Source: Dugong dugon (Eukaryota > Chordata > Mammalia > Sirenia > Dugongidae). Taken from it: a stretch of 64,000 nt of DNA. The stretch lies in NCBI GenBank assembly GCA_030035585.1, contig CM057473.1, positions 5,072,501-5,136,500 of the forward strand, written 5' to 3'. The notes below the pieces were generated by a model, which was given only the letters and a program-made list of their open reading frames with translations, was not told the origin of the DNA and did not search any database. The position numbers were made by a program, and so were the translations under genes. This document shows positions 11,048-22,195 of this stretch, one piece after another; the first letter of the stretch is position 1; the number at the start of each line of letters is the position of its first letter.

Positions 11048-14000
11048 TGTTTTTTCATAATTTATTTTTTGTTGTTATTGTTGAGAATATACATAGCTGA
11101 ACATACACCAGTTCAGCAGTGTCTATGTATAATTCCATGACATTGATTACGTTCAGTAACATTGTTCAGCCATTCTCACCCTCCTTTTCTGAATTGTTCT
11201 TCCTCCATTAAGATAAATTCGTTGACCCTGTTTCCTCTCTAATCTTTCGAGTTGCCTTGTCAGTTTGATTCCATATAGATACTTCTTAAAAGAGCACAAT
11301 ACTCAAAGCAGACATTGTTTGCTAATTAGGCTAAACTACTGTTTAGTTTTAAGAAGACTTCAGGGGATATTTTTGGTTTAAAGTTTAAACATTATCTCAG
11401 GGCAGTAGCTTCATCCAGACTCTATGGCTCCAGAAAGTCTGGATTCCATGAGAATTTGAAAGTCTGTGCATTTTCCCTCTTTGGATCAGGATGGTCTGTC
11501 GAATCTTTGATCAGAATGTTCAGTAATGCCAGCCAGGCACCACCCAGTTTTCCTGGTCTAATGGCAAAGGAGGCAGTTGTTCAGGGAGTCAGTTAGCCTC
11601 CCGTTGTATTTCCTCCCCACAATCCGAACTCTCCTTTTTCCTCTGTCGGCTCCAGGTGAATAGAGATGGATTGTTGTACTTTGAATGACAGCTTGCAAGC
11701 TTTTAAGACCCCAGGCACTACACAACGAACTAGGAGGTAGAACAGAAGCGGTAAGCACATATTAGGCCAGTTAGATGTCCCGTGAAACCATGACCTTCAA
11801 CCTCCAAACCAAGGAACCAAATACCATGAGATGTTTAGTTGTACATAAGCAGCCTCAGCAGCTGCTCCTTTTTTTTTTTCTTTTTGTAAATATATCTATC
11901 ACACAACTTTTGCCAATTTAACTTTTTACACGTGTATAACTTATGGACAACAATTACATTAATTGGCTCTGCAGCCCTACCCTTGATCAATGTAATTTTT
12001 CTATCACTGTAAACCAAACCTCGATATTTAAGATGCAGTAACCCTTCTCTCCTTTCCTCTTCCCTCTAGCCCCTGGCTAGCCCTGATAAACTTTGGTCTC
12101 TATACATTTGCTTGTTGTTGTTTTTTCTTTTTTTGTAAGTGAGGTCATACAATATTTGTCCTTTTGTAATTGATTTATTTCACTCAGCATATTGTCTTCA
12201 AGCTCCATCCATATTGTAGCGTGTATCAAGACTTCATTTCTCCTACTGGCTAAGTAGTATTTCACTGAATGTATGTACCACATTTTGTTTATGGATTTAT
12301 CTGTTGATAGGCATTTAGGTTGTTCCCACCTTCTGAGTATTGTGAATAATGCTGTTAGGAGCATTGGTGTGCATATGCCTGTTCATGTCACTGCTTTCAA
12401 GTCCCTTGGGTATGTTTCTAGCAGTGGAATTGCTGGATCATATGGTAGTTGTAGTTTTAGTTTTTTGAAGAACCACCACACTGGTTTCCACAACAACACT
12501 AGCATTTTTCATTCCCACCAGCAATATACAAGGGTTCCAATATCCCCACATCCTTGTCCACCTTTCCTATTTTCTGTTTGTTTGCTTACCCACAATGTTA
12601 GCTATCCTAGTGGGAGTGAAACAGTATCTCATTGTGGTTTTGAGTTGCATCTCTCTAGTGGCTAATGACGTTGGGCATTTTTTCATGTGTTTGGTGGCCA
12701 TTTGTATGTCCTCTATGGAGGAAGTGTCTATTCAAGTCCTCTGCCCATCTTTTGATTGGGTTATTTGTTTTTTTGATGTGAAGTTGTCAAAGTTTTACAT
12801 GTATTTTGGTTATTAAGTTCTTATTCGCTATAGGTGTCCGAAGGTATTCTCCCAGCTGCTTGCTTGTCTTCTTCACTTTTTTGGTAAAGTCTTTCGATGA
12901 GCAAAAGTTTCTAATTTTTATGAGGTCTCATTTATTTATTTTGCCTTTTGCTGTTTATGCTTTTGTTATTATATTAGGTGATCCATTTTTAAAAGCTAGG
13001 CCTGACAGCCTTGCCCCTGCATTTTCTTCTAAGAATTTTATGGTTTTAGTTTCACATTTAGGGCCTTAATTCATGTTGAGTTTGTTTTTGTGTATGGTGT
13101 GAGACACGTGTGGAAATCCAATTTTCCCAGCATCACTAATGGAAGAGACTCTTCTTTCCCCATCTAATGGACTACATTGTCAAAAATCAGTTGATCATGG
13201 ATGAGTGAGTTTATTCCTGGACCCTCCGTTTGGTTCCATTGGTGTACGTGTCTATTATTATACTAGTTCCGGGCTGTTTTGATTACTGTAGCTGTATTTT
13301 GTTGTTAATGTTAGGTGCTGTTGAGTTGGTTCCGACTCATAGTGACCCTTTGACCAACAGAACGAAACTCTGCCCGGTCCTGCACCATCCTCATAATCGT
13401 TGCTGTGTTTGAGCCCATTGTTGCAGCCACTGTGTCAGTCCATCTCATGGAGGGTCTTCCTCTTTTTTGCTCATCCTCTAGTTTACCAAGCATGATGTCC
13501 TCCAAGGACTGGTCCCTCCTGATAACATGTCCAGCGTATGTGAGATGAAGTCTCGCCATCCTCACTTCCAAGGAGCATTCTGGCTGTACTTCTTCCAAGA
13601 CAGATTTGTTTGTTCTTTTGGCAGTCCATGGTATATTCAGTATTCCTCACCAGCACCACAATTCAAAGTCATCAATTCTTCTTCAGTCTTCTTATTCATT
13701 GTCCAGGTTTCGTGTGCATATGAGGTGACTGAAAATAGCTGTATAATATGTTTTAAGATCTGGAAGTATGAGTTCTCCTACTTGGTTCTTCTCCTTCAAC
13801 ATTGCTTTAGCTGTTTGGGGCCTCTTGCCATTCCATATAAATTTGGGGATTGTTTTTTCCATTTGTGTAAAGATGGCTGTTAGAGTTTTGATCGGGATTG
13901 CGTTGAATCTGTAGATCCCTTTGGGTAGAGTTGACATGTTGACTATATTAAGTCTTCCAGTCCATGAACTTGGGACATCTTTCCCTTTATTTAAGTCTTC

Positions 14001-14182
14001 TTTAATCTCTTTCAGCAGTGTTTTATAGTTTTCATTGTATGAGTCTTTCACATCCCTCATTAAATTTACTGCTTGGCATTTTATTCTCATAGATGCTATT
14101 GTAAATGGAATCGTTTCCCTAATTTCCCTTTCAGATTTCTCATTGCTGGTGTGTAGAAATGCAACTGATTTTTGTTGATCTC
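11048..14182 (-). mobile_element. L1 LINE, 5'-truncated, split by an RTE insertion
   Basis: Antisense. 11048-12100 is 3' UTR, starting with a T-rich tract then TTGTTGAGAATATACATAGC. From about 12360 down to 12077 the minus strand encodes the ORF2p end (MWYIHSVKYYLASRRNEVL followed by MLSEINQLQKDKYC). Further ORF2p lies at 13692-14090 ([19 protein letters not shown], then [20 protein letters not shown]). The RTE at 13298-13735 interrupts it with a 9 bp target duplication. No full ORF remains. Confidence 0.93.
13298..13735 (-). mobile_element. RTE (BovB-like) LINE 3' fragment inside L1
   Basis: The minus strand encodes the C-terminal tail of an RTE protein: ECSLEVRMARLHLTYAGHVI, then LEDIMLGKLEDEQKRGRPSM and RWTDTVAATMG, comparable to the BovB LEKTLMLG...RGRQRMRWLDG region. 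The 3' end is ATGAGTCGGAACCAACTC then AACAGCACCTAAC and a short TTA/ACA tail. Flanked by TAGCTGTAT (13289-13297 and 13736-13744). 5'-truncated. Confidence 0.92.
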
Positions 14183-15079
14183 ATTCTTTCGTAACACTGA
14201 TTTGACATCAATGTTTAAAGCTCTAATGTTTCACGGGGCAGTGTCTGAAAGAGAAAACAATCTCTTAGTAATATGAACCATTCTCCTTTTTAGGAAATGG
14301 TGGTATAATCCAGAGCCCCCGCCCTCCCTCTGGGGGTATTCATTCCCCTGAGTTAGTAGTTTTTTGTGACAGTATTCTTCTGGTTGCATTGACAAAGACA
14401 TTTCAGAAAACATTTCCTGAGAGTGAAGACACTGGGGAAGGGAACTAAACTGTTCCTCCTTTGTTCTAGAAGACACTATTGACAGCCCATTGTTTACATG
14501 CCGTGCAGAGCCCTGCCACACCAGTGCAGGTGTTGCCAACTTGTTAAGACAGGCTGACTGTATTTTCTCTTCAGAAAAGTTGGAATGCAGTCCTTTGTCA
14601 AAGGATCACATTGCTCTCGTCACTGGAGCTAAATGTAAATACATAAAAATGCAAATTATCCTTTGCTGTAGAAATAAATATTTTGACGTACTGCCTTAAA
14701 CACTTTTCCTCAGTATCGTGGATGCCTTCCTCCTCCTCAGATCTAGTGTTGTGTAACCTCTCCTTTAGGGTTCTGGCTGCAGTAATGAGAACACTTGTCT
14801 AACTTGTCGGCCTTGTCATTTTGATGCCATGAAATTGGTAGGAGAGAATGCGGTAGCTAGGACTTTCTATTTGGGAGTAGTTAACTTCTAATTCTGAAAG
14901 GCAGCTTATATATCTGGTTTTCAGGAGTCAAGTAGGCCCAGGTTATAAGTCGGTGGAATTAATTTAGTTTTCAAGATGCTCAGATTCCAAGACTTCTTTG
15001 GAACCTTTTTTGGTAGCTTTGGGACCACCCAGAAGATTTTCACAAAAGTTGATTAACCTAATGTAGATTTTTGCCAGGG
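14183..15079. other. No gene seen
   Basis: Single-copy-like. Open frames at 14231-14539 (minus) and 14490-14699 (plus) show no recognisable domain. Confidence 0.45.
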
Positions 15080-15093
15080 TAGACTGACTCCTG

Positions 15094-15313
15094 GGAATCC
15101 CTGGGTGATACCTATGGTTAATGTGCTTGACTGCTAACCAAATGTTGGATGTTCAAATCCACCCAGAGGTACCTCGGAAAAAAACCCTGGTGATCTACTT
15201 CCAAAAAATCAGCCATTGAAAACCCTGTGGAGCACAGTTCTGCTCTGACACACACAGGGTCACCATGAATTAGAATCAACTCGGTAGCAACTAATTTTGG
15301 TTTACTTTAAGTT
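15094..15313 (+). mobile_element. AfroSINE with perfect 14 bp target duplication
   Basis: A complete copy of the CCTCGGAAGAAA body type. TAGACTGACTCCTG occurs at 15080-15093 and again at 15314-15327, fixing both ends. The perfect duplication suggests a fairly young insertion. Confidence 0.95.
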
Positions 15314-15585
15314 TAGACTGACTCCTGTAATATCTAATCTCAAATTTCAGGTGCTTTTGTAAACTCAGAGTTTTATATTTTGCTGCTGTCCCAGTCCAAA
15401 GTGGGTGGGCAGTGGGCAGGGGTGGGGGTTGTTCTCTCTCCACGTGGTCCTTTTGGGACCCAAGCTTCCTCCATCTAGTTGGCCCTAGGCTCTCGGGGTC
15501 TTTCCATAGCTTCTCTGCCTTTGGTGCACAAGAAAGAGAAGATGGCGAGCCTGGAGCATCTCAGGGGAGATGTTAGGGGCAGGGA

Positions 15586-15792
15586 CACCCTGGGTGGTGC
15601 AAACGATTAGACCAGTTGGTTCCTAACTGAAAGATTGGAGGTTCAAGTCCACCTACAGGTACCTTGGAAGAAAGGGCTGGTGATCTACTTCTAACAAATC
15701 AGCCATTGAAAACCCTACGGAGCACAGTTCTACTTTGACACACTTAGGGTCACCATGAGTCAGAATCGAGTTGAGGGCAAGTGGCTGTGGTC
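15586..15792 (+). mobile_element. AfroSINE (CCTCGGAAGAAA body type)
   Basis: The head ACCCTGGGTGGTGCAAACG, the body CAGCCATTGAAAACCCTACG and the end GTCAGAATCGAGTTGAGGGC are present. Confidence 0.9.
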
Positions 15793-16392
15793 GGGGTAGG
15801 ATTTGGAAGTGGCCAACATTATTTGGGCCCGCATTCCATTGTTTTTTAAAATGGTGCATTAGGGACTTTTCTTCTCTGATAATGTGTTCATAACCCACTC
15901 AGAGATCCAGGATAAATTTCTGGTCATGCATGATGCATCCTAGTCATAATCAAATTTGGGTTTTCTAAATGATTTCTCATATAGGTCTTTGCTGACTTGA
16001 AAGATTCTCTCAACTTAGCCTTGTTCCCTGGCTAAGTTTGCCCTGAGTTTATCATAGACCGTAGCTTTTCAGGATTAGAAGGCCACACCTTCATGCTTTG
16101 TCACTTGCGGGGCAGCTGTGCTGGCTTTTCTTGAGAATTCCACCCAAGCTTTCCTGCCCAGGAGTGTGAGACTGTGAAACCCATTTTCCACAATAAAAGA
16201 TTTTTCCCTGTGAACACCAGAGCTTTTCATCATTGAGATGATTTTGGAGGAATCTAAAACGTTTTGTACTTTCACCAGTTGTCTTCCAGAGAATATGTTG
16301 GGCGTAAATTAATCTTTAGTCAAGTTCCCCCCTCCACCCGCCCTCGAATCAGTCATTATATTGTGCTGAGGTTTGGTAAAGTATATAACCCC
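15793..16392. other. No gene seen
   Basis: Single-copy-like. A C-rich patch lies at 16328-16345. Confidence 0.45.
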
Positions 16393-16720
16393 TACTGCTC
16401 TTGTTAGCTGCCTATGAGTCAGCCCCTGATTCATAGCAATCCCATGGAAACAAAGAAACGCTGCTCAGTCCTGCGCCATCCCTGTGATCCATTTTAGATT
16501 GGACCATTATGATCCCTAGGGTTTTCATTGGCTGATTTTTCCAGTCGATCACCAGGCCTTTCTTTCTAGTCTGTCTTAGTCTGGAAGCTCCACTGACATC
16601 TGCTCAGCATCCCAGCAACACACAAGCCTCCACTGACAGATGGGTGGTGGCTGTGCAGGAGGTGCAGGAACCCAGGTCTCCTGTATGGAAGGTGATAGTT
16701 CTACCACTGAACCACCTCAT
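16393..16720 (-). mobile_element. tRNA-Gly-headed SINE with RTE 3' end
   Basis: Read on the minus strand, it starts AGGTGGTTCAGTGGTAGAAC, which strongly resembles the 5' half of tRNA-Gly, continuing to GACCTGGGTTCCTGCACC in the B-box region. The middle is TAAGACAGACTAGAAAGAAAGGCCT-like. The 3' part relates to the RTE end (CTGCGCCATCCCTGTG in + orientation). A better copy is at 63561. Confidence 0.75.
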
Positions 16721-16786
16721 TCAACCACTATACAAGGATCAAAATAATGAAATTACCATTGATATGTTCTACGGTCTACTCCAAGG

Positions 16787-16995
16787 AGCCCCGGTGGTGC
16801 AATTTAAGTGCTTGGCTGCTAGCTGAAACGTTGGTAGTTTGAACCCACCAGCCACTCTGCAGGAGAAAGATGTGGCAGTCTGCTTCTGTAAAGATTACAG
16901 CCCTGGAAACCCTATGGGGCAGTTCTACTCTGTCCTGTAGGGTCACCATGAGTTAGAATTGACTCGACAGCAGCGGCTTTGGTTTTTTTTTTTTG
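16787..16995 (+). mobile_element. AfroSINE (long body)
   Basis: GGAGCCCCGGTGGTGCAATT head, GAAAGATGTGGCAGTCTGC body and TTAGAATTGACTCGACAGC end, then a T12 tail. Confidence 0.92.
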
Positions 16996-17302
16996 GTTAC
17001 TGCCCGCTCCTCAGCCCTGTGCCAGGTTCGACAGTTGTCCCGAACACAGGAAGGATGGAGCCCTTCCCAGCAAATGTATCCAGGTGTTAACCATGTGTTG
17101 GGGTTTGTTGTCTTGTTTCATTAGACTCCTCGGTCAAGAACGGTTCCTTGGTCTTTCCTCAACTCTCATGACATTGACTGTTTGGTAAAGCACAGTTCCG
17201 TTATCCGTATGGATTTATGGGGTGTTTCTTGTGATCAGATTTGGGTTCTGCATCATTGGCAGACATATCACAAGTGACAGTGTGGTGTGTCTTTCCCACG
17301 AG
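16996..17302. other. No gene seen
   Basis: Single-copy-like stretch between two SINEs. Confidence 0.4.
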
Positions 17303-17502
17303 TTATCAGCTGCCGTTGAGTTGACTCTGACTCATGGAGTGTGTCAGAGTAGAACTCTGTTCCATAGGGTTTTCAGTGGCTGATTTTTTTCGGAAGTAGA
17401 TTGCCAAGCCTTTCTTTAGAGGCACTTCTGGGTGGTCTTGAACCTCCAGCCTTCCAGCTTGCAGCCAAGCACGTTAACCATTTGCACCACCCAGGGCCTC
17501 CG
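17303..17502 (-). mobile_element. AfroSINE (CCTCGGAAGAAA body type)
   Basis: CAGCTGCCGTTGAGTTGACTC tail side trimmed here to CAGCTGCCGTTGAGTTGAC; the head complement is TTGCACCACCCAGGGCC. Confidence 0.9.
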
Positions 17503-17769
17503 TATCTTTTGAGGGAGCCCCTAGTTTTGGTTTGTCCTGTTCTGGTGACACTCACTCTCCTGCCTCACTTGAGTAAAATGGTGTCTGCTACCCTTCTCCA
17601 CTATAAAGCTACTCTTTCCCCCTTTATGATTATCAAATGTATTGTGCAAGGATACTTAGAAATCATGTAGATACTTTATTTTTCATCAGACTTTCAATTT
17701 ATTTATACCTGTATGGACTCATGGTTTCCTGTTTTTTCAGCAGCTTATAATCTGTTATATCACTATTTA

Positions 17770-17970
17770 GTCTCAGGGTGGTGCAGATGGTTAATGCACT
17801 GGGCTGCTAACTGGAAGGTTCGAGGTTTGAGTCTACCAAAGGTGCCTTAGATGAGAGGCTTGGCAGTCTACTTCTGAAAAATCGGCCTTTGGAGACCCTC
17901 TGGAGCCCAGTTCTGCTCTGACACACATGGGGTCACCATGAGTCTGAGTCAACTCATCGGCAACTAGTTA
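17770..17970 (+). mobile_element. AfroSINE (CCTCGGAAGAAA body type)
   Basis: CAGGGTGGTGCAGATGGTTA head, AGACCCTCTGGAGCCCAG body and GAGTCAACTCATCGGCAAC end. Confidence 0.9.
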
Positions 17971-19102
17971 TCATTTATTTTCATACCAAATCATTCCTGA
18001 TTTGGTTGGTGGGAGCCCTCTTCAGGGTTGCTCCTCTGTCCTTTTATGTCCCCACTGTTGCTTTCTGAGCCTGGCCTGTGCACCCTAGCAGCGCCCCCCT
18101 AGGAACTGCCCCCTGCCCTCGTTGGGCTCCTGCCCGTCCAGGCCAGGCCAGGCCTGTGGGTGAACACGCTCCCCACTCCTGTCACCAGGCTTCCGGAAGG
18201 CAGATTTCTTGATTCCATCGCAACAGGTAAATCATAGAACTTTTTATGAAGGCTCTACGGGAATGTTTTTGTTCCTGAATTGAAAAAAGAGGTGAGGCCT
18301 GTTGAGATCTTTTGCAAACTGAACGGAAAGGGAGCCTCTGTGCCTTCAGGCACACTCAGACAAATCATGAGGTCTTAGGAGTTCAGTCATGTTAAAACCC
18401 AAGACTGGAAATGTTGTAATGGTCTTTTCTCTCCACAGCTGGGTGCTGGTAAGATTTCCAATGAGATAGAGGATGCAGCTTGTGCAGGGGAGGTATGGAT
18501 GGGGAAGGAGGGTGTCCCCCCTGCGTGGGGCGCTATCAGAGGAACAGGGGAAGGTTGTTGTTCACCTCTTGTCCCTGGTCCTTTAAGGAAGGAAAAAAAG
18601 CTGAGGACCAGCTTTTCTTTTCTTGCCTGTGCTTATTGCTTCTCCTTCCTTCTTTCTTGCCTGTGCTTATCTGAATTTAGTCTCCCTTGCTTTTAACCCT
18701 CTGACTCTGGCTTTTTGACCAGCTGTGGAACCAAATGCGCCTTCATTATCACTTCGTTTTCTGTCTGGTTTATGGTAACTGCCTCACTAAAAACACTCAG
18801 CTAAAACTTGGACCTCCAAATTGAATTATTAAAAATTTCTTACGGATAGGTGTTTAAAAACTGCTAATCAATGTTTTAGTGGTGTGATTATCCTAATCAG
18901 TATTTACAGCTGCACATCCTCATTAAGCAAAATATTAAAAAGTTTTACCATTTATTTTAGAAATATGTCTACAAACACATGCACACATATGCTGCCCACT
19001 GGCCGGTGTGGTGAAAGATATTTATCTGAGACAGGAGTAGGGTAAATGTAGAAATTCAAAGTGTGTCAGTGAAATAATGTTCCAATCTGTTACCAGAATT
19101 TA
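17971..19102. other. No gene seen; GC-rich start and a lone splice-site pair
   Basis: 18010-18190 is relatively GC-rich, but I see no CpG island. At 18424-18454 a strong acceptor-like tract (TTTTCTCTCCACAG) is followed 10 bases later by GTAAGA. It is treated as a curiosity, not an exon call. The rest is single-copy-like, CT-rich at 18640-18670. Confidence 0.4.
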
Positions 19103-19182
19103 AAAACAGTTGCTGTCGAGTTGATTCCGACTCATGGTGACCTTATATATGTCAGAGTAAAACTGTGCTCCATAGGTTTTTT
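19103..19182 (-). mobile_element. AfroSINE 3' fragment
   Basis: GTTGCTGTCGAGTTGATTCC, then CGACTCATGGTGACC and AAACTGTGCTCCATAGG. As at 1411, it sits directly beside an antisense L1 3' end. Confidence 0.85.
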
Positions 19183-19204
19183 GTTTTTTTAACTGAGGAA
19201 TTGA

Positions 19205-20440
19205 ATTCTTAATGTGATTTCATTTCTTTTTAAAATAGCATCTTATTGTGTTTTCAGTAAAAATTTACATAGAAAATTAGGTTCCCATTTGACAATTTAT
19301 GTACAGATTGTTCTGTGACATTACATCCGCTTCTCACTTACCGTTATGGTTACATTCCAAAGACCAAGTCGTTAGGTGAAAATCGCCATTATGCGAAAAT
19401 GGAGGATTTTTTTTCCCTGTTTTTAGACCATCCATTTTCACGTAGGAAATACGATCATAGAAATAATAACAGCTAAGATTTACTGAGGGGCCCCGGTGGT
19501 GAGGTGAGTTCTGTTCCACGTTTTTCTCCCATTCTGTAAGGCTCCATCGATGGTGGCCCTGAAAAGAATGGTTGGTTGTGGTAGCCGGGCACCTTCTGGT
19601 TCTTCTGGCTCAGGGTAGATGAGGCCGTGGCTCATGTAGGCTGTTAACCCTGTAGACTACTTTCGCCTCTGAGACTTTGGTTTCCTTCTTTCTCTTCTGT
19701 TCCTGGTGAGTAGAGACCAATAGCTGTATCTTAGATGGCCACTCGCAAGCTTTTAAGACCACAGGCGCTACTCACCTCCCTAGGATGCAGAACGTGAACA
19801 TTGTGATTTGTATTATGCCAATTGACCGGGTTGTCCCATGAGACTAAGGTTCTAAGCCTTCAAAACCAGAAAACCAGTCTTACGAGGTGTTTGGTTATAT
19901 GCTGGAGAACTGTTTGTAGCTGTGCCCTCTGCGAATACGTACGCGTGCACGCACGTATCTGTACATACACGTACGTGTAGATACTTCTTTCTGTGTATTC
20001 GTGTGCACACCTGTACCTGTCTGTGCACATAAGTGCTTAGACATATGTGACCGTACACTTGTTGGTTGGTTATTGCTGGTGTTGTTGCCGAATTATAAAG
20101 GTCACGTTCTCTGTCACAAACATCGTTTTCTCTTGTGCACTTCTGAGTGGCATTGTTTGCTTTGGTTGGGCTGTACTCATTACACGCACATCCTGTGCTA
20201 CTTTTCCCATCACCAAAATTAGCAAGTATTGTTATGATAAAGAGAGTGACACCCTCCCATCCTTGGTAAGCATCAGTGAACATTGGTCTCTGTATATGTA
20301 CCTGTTCTTCTTATAAAAGCAAGATTATACAGTATTTGTTCTACATGATTGACTTACTTCACTTAATGTTATGTCCTCCAGATCTATCCAGGTTATCATA
20401 TGTTTCACAGACTCATTGTTCTTTATGGTTGCATAGAATT
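19205..20440 (-). mobile_element. L1 LINE, 5'-truncated: 3' UTR and ORF2 end
   Basis: The L1 3' UTR landmarks AATTAGGTTCCCATTTGAC, GCAAGCTTTTAAGACCACAG and GTTGTCCCATGAGACTAAGG are in the same order as in 1489-2110. Toward 20300-20440 it reaches the ORF2 end (CTTACTTCACTTAATGTTAT). 19326-19480 does not fit the L1 family and may be a separate insert. 19935-20040 is an ACGT/GT-rich variable stretch. Confidence 0.82.
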
Positions 20441-20577
20441 CCGTAGGGTTTTCAAGGGCTGGTTTTTTGAAATTAGATCACCAGGCCTTTCTTCCAGGGA
20501 GCCTCTGGGTGGACTTGAACCTCCAACCATTTGTTGAGCAGCTGAGCATGTTAACTGTTTGCACCACCCAGGGACTC
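20441..20577 (-). mobile_element. AfroSINE, 3'-truncated in this orientation
   Basis: CCGTAGGGTTTTCAAGGGCT body and head complement TTTGCACCACCCAGGGAC. The RTE-like end is absent and the element abuts the L1. Confidence 0.88.
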
Positions 20578-20914
20578 CCTGTGGGAATTTACTAGGACTG
20601 ACAAAGTTCTTTTTGTCCTCTTAAATTTAACTAAGCACGCTTAAATTGTTAAGCAAGATTTAAACAGTGTTAGCCGTATTCTTACTTCGGCACATCACGC
20701 AGACCTTGAACGCGGTAGTTGCTTGAATTGAACTGGATCGTCATTTTGAGGCTTACAGGATAGATTTGTTACAAACAGATTCTCTTAGTTTCCCAGACAG
20801 GAAGACTGAGGCTTAGTTGATGTATCCAATTCATTTCTGACCCTGAGCGTTTAAGATTTTATTGTTATTATTTTTCCCTTCATTTTCCTTCCCTCCAACT
20901 TACTGCAGTTCTTT
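20578..20914. other. No gene seen
   Basis: Single-copy-like, AT-rich. Confidence 0.4.
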
Positions 20915-21172
20915 TACCTCTGCTGCTAGAGGTGAAGACCCCAGTGTGATTCCGGGCCAGTCCCCCTCATGCAGTGGAGGCTTCGTGTGGCTCTGATGCT
21001 GAACAGGTTTCAGTGGAGTTTCCAGACTAAGATGGGCTAGGAAGAAAGGCCTAGCGATCGACTTCCAAAAATCAGCCTGTTATACCCTATGCACCACAAA
21101 GGCCCGATCCTGTTGTGCATGGGGTTCCATGAATTGGGAGCTGACTGTGGCAGCTAACGACAACAACATACC
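20915..21172 (+). mobile_element. tRNA-Gly-headed SINE with RTE 3' end, worn
   Basis: After a decayed head it carries GCTGAACAGGTTTCAGTGGA, TAGGAAGAAAGGCCTAGCG and a 3' end CAGCTAACGACAACAACA, collinear with 63561-63840. Confidence 0.75.
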
Positions 21173-21830
21173 TCTGCTTCTAACTTAGGAAACCTTTAGG
21201 TAGCCTTGGAGTTTCTGAGAAGATTGAAAAAGGGCTTTTTCTTTACTTTAGGAATCAATCAAGTACATGAGCATACCTGTAGCTCTCGTAGCCAAATGGG
21301 GCCGTGTCTTCTAGGAGCCTGGCCAAGCACTTGCCTTATGGCTCATTGCTGTGGTAAGCAGGCCCTTGAGGTAGACTTACATACGAACTCACTGGGTCTC
21401 TGCTTTCTGCTTTATCTTAGTTTTTCCCTAAGAGTATTTTTTTAAGGGGCTAGTTCTTTTTTGTTTTAACAGTTCTAGATCCTTTTGATGGTAGTGATTG
21501 GGAAGGCACTGTTGCCCTGTCACGCACACTATTCAGAAGTTACTTAAAATTGACCCTGGATAACATCGCAGGGCACTTTTGCAGAGTATTTGACACCTCA
21601 GTGATGTGTTGAATAATAATAATGTTTTTGTTCTTTGAGCATAGTATCCCACTTGGATACCAGGGACAGGGAACTAAGTATGTATACTGTGTTTTGATTG
21701 GTTTACCTGGAGTGTCATTCCTACCTGGGTTTTGTTTTTATGCTCTACAATCCCAGTCTTACACTCAGTTCCGTCACTGGCCCCCCATACTTGTGGGCTG
21801 CATAATAAGCAAGTCTAGGGAAGAATGAAG
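21173..21830. other. No gene seen
   Basis: Single-copy-like. The open frames at 21206-21445 and 21622-21828 show no domain. Confidence 0.45.
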
Positions 21831-22195
21831 GAGCCCTGGTGGCGCAGTGGTGAAGCACTTGGCTGCTCAACTAAGAATAAGAAGTCCATGGTTTGAACCC
21901 ACCAGTCACTCTGTGGGAGAAGGATGTGACAGTCTGCTTCCATAAAGATTTACAGCCTTGAAAGCCCTATGGGGCAGTTCTACTGTGTCCTATAAAATCC
22001 AAAAAACCAAACCCGTTGCTATTTCGAGTCGATTCTGATTCATAATGACCCTATAGGACAGAGTAGAACTGTGCCATAGAGTTTCCAAGGAACGGGCTGG
22101 TGGATTTGAACTGTTGACCTTCTGGTTAGCCACTGTGCCACTTTGTCCTGTAGGGTCACTAGAAGTCAGAATTAACAGCAACAGGTTTAGAGAGG
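21831..22195 (+). mobile_element. AfroSINE (long body), split by an opposite-strand AfroSINE
   Basis: The first part, 21831-21994, runs from GGAGCCCTGGTGGCGCAGTG to TGTCCTATA. The second, 22144-22190, resumes at TGTCCTGTAGGGTCACTAG. The repeated word is the target duplication of the inner SINE. Confidence 0.92.
21995..22143 (-). mobile_element. AfroSINE (short body) nested in an AfroSINE
   Basis: Starts with the tail complement (CCAAAAAACCAAACCCGTTG) and ends at the head (GCCACTGTGCCACT). Flanked by TGTCCTATA (21986-21994) and TGTCCTGTA (22144-22152). Confidence 0.92.

Noticed and set aside
13692-14090. A 132-codon minus-strand gene
   Set aside because: It is L1 ORF2 sequence within a truncated element.
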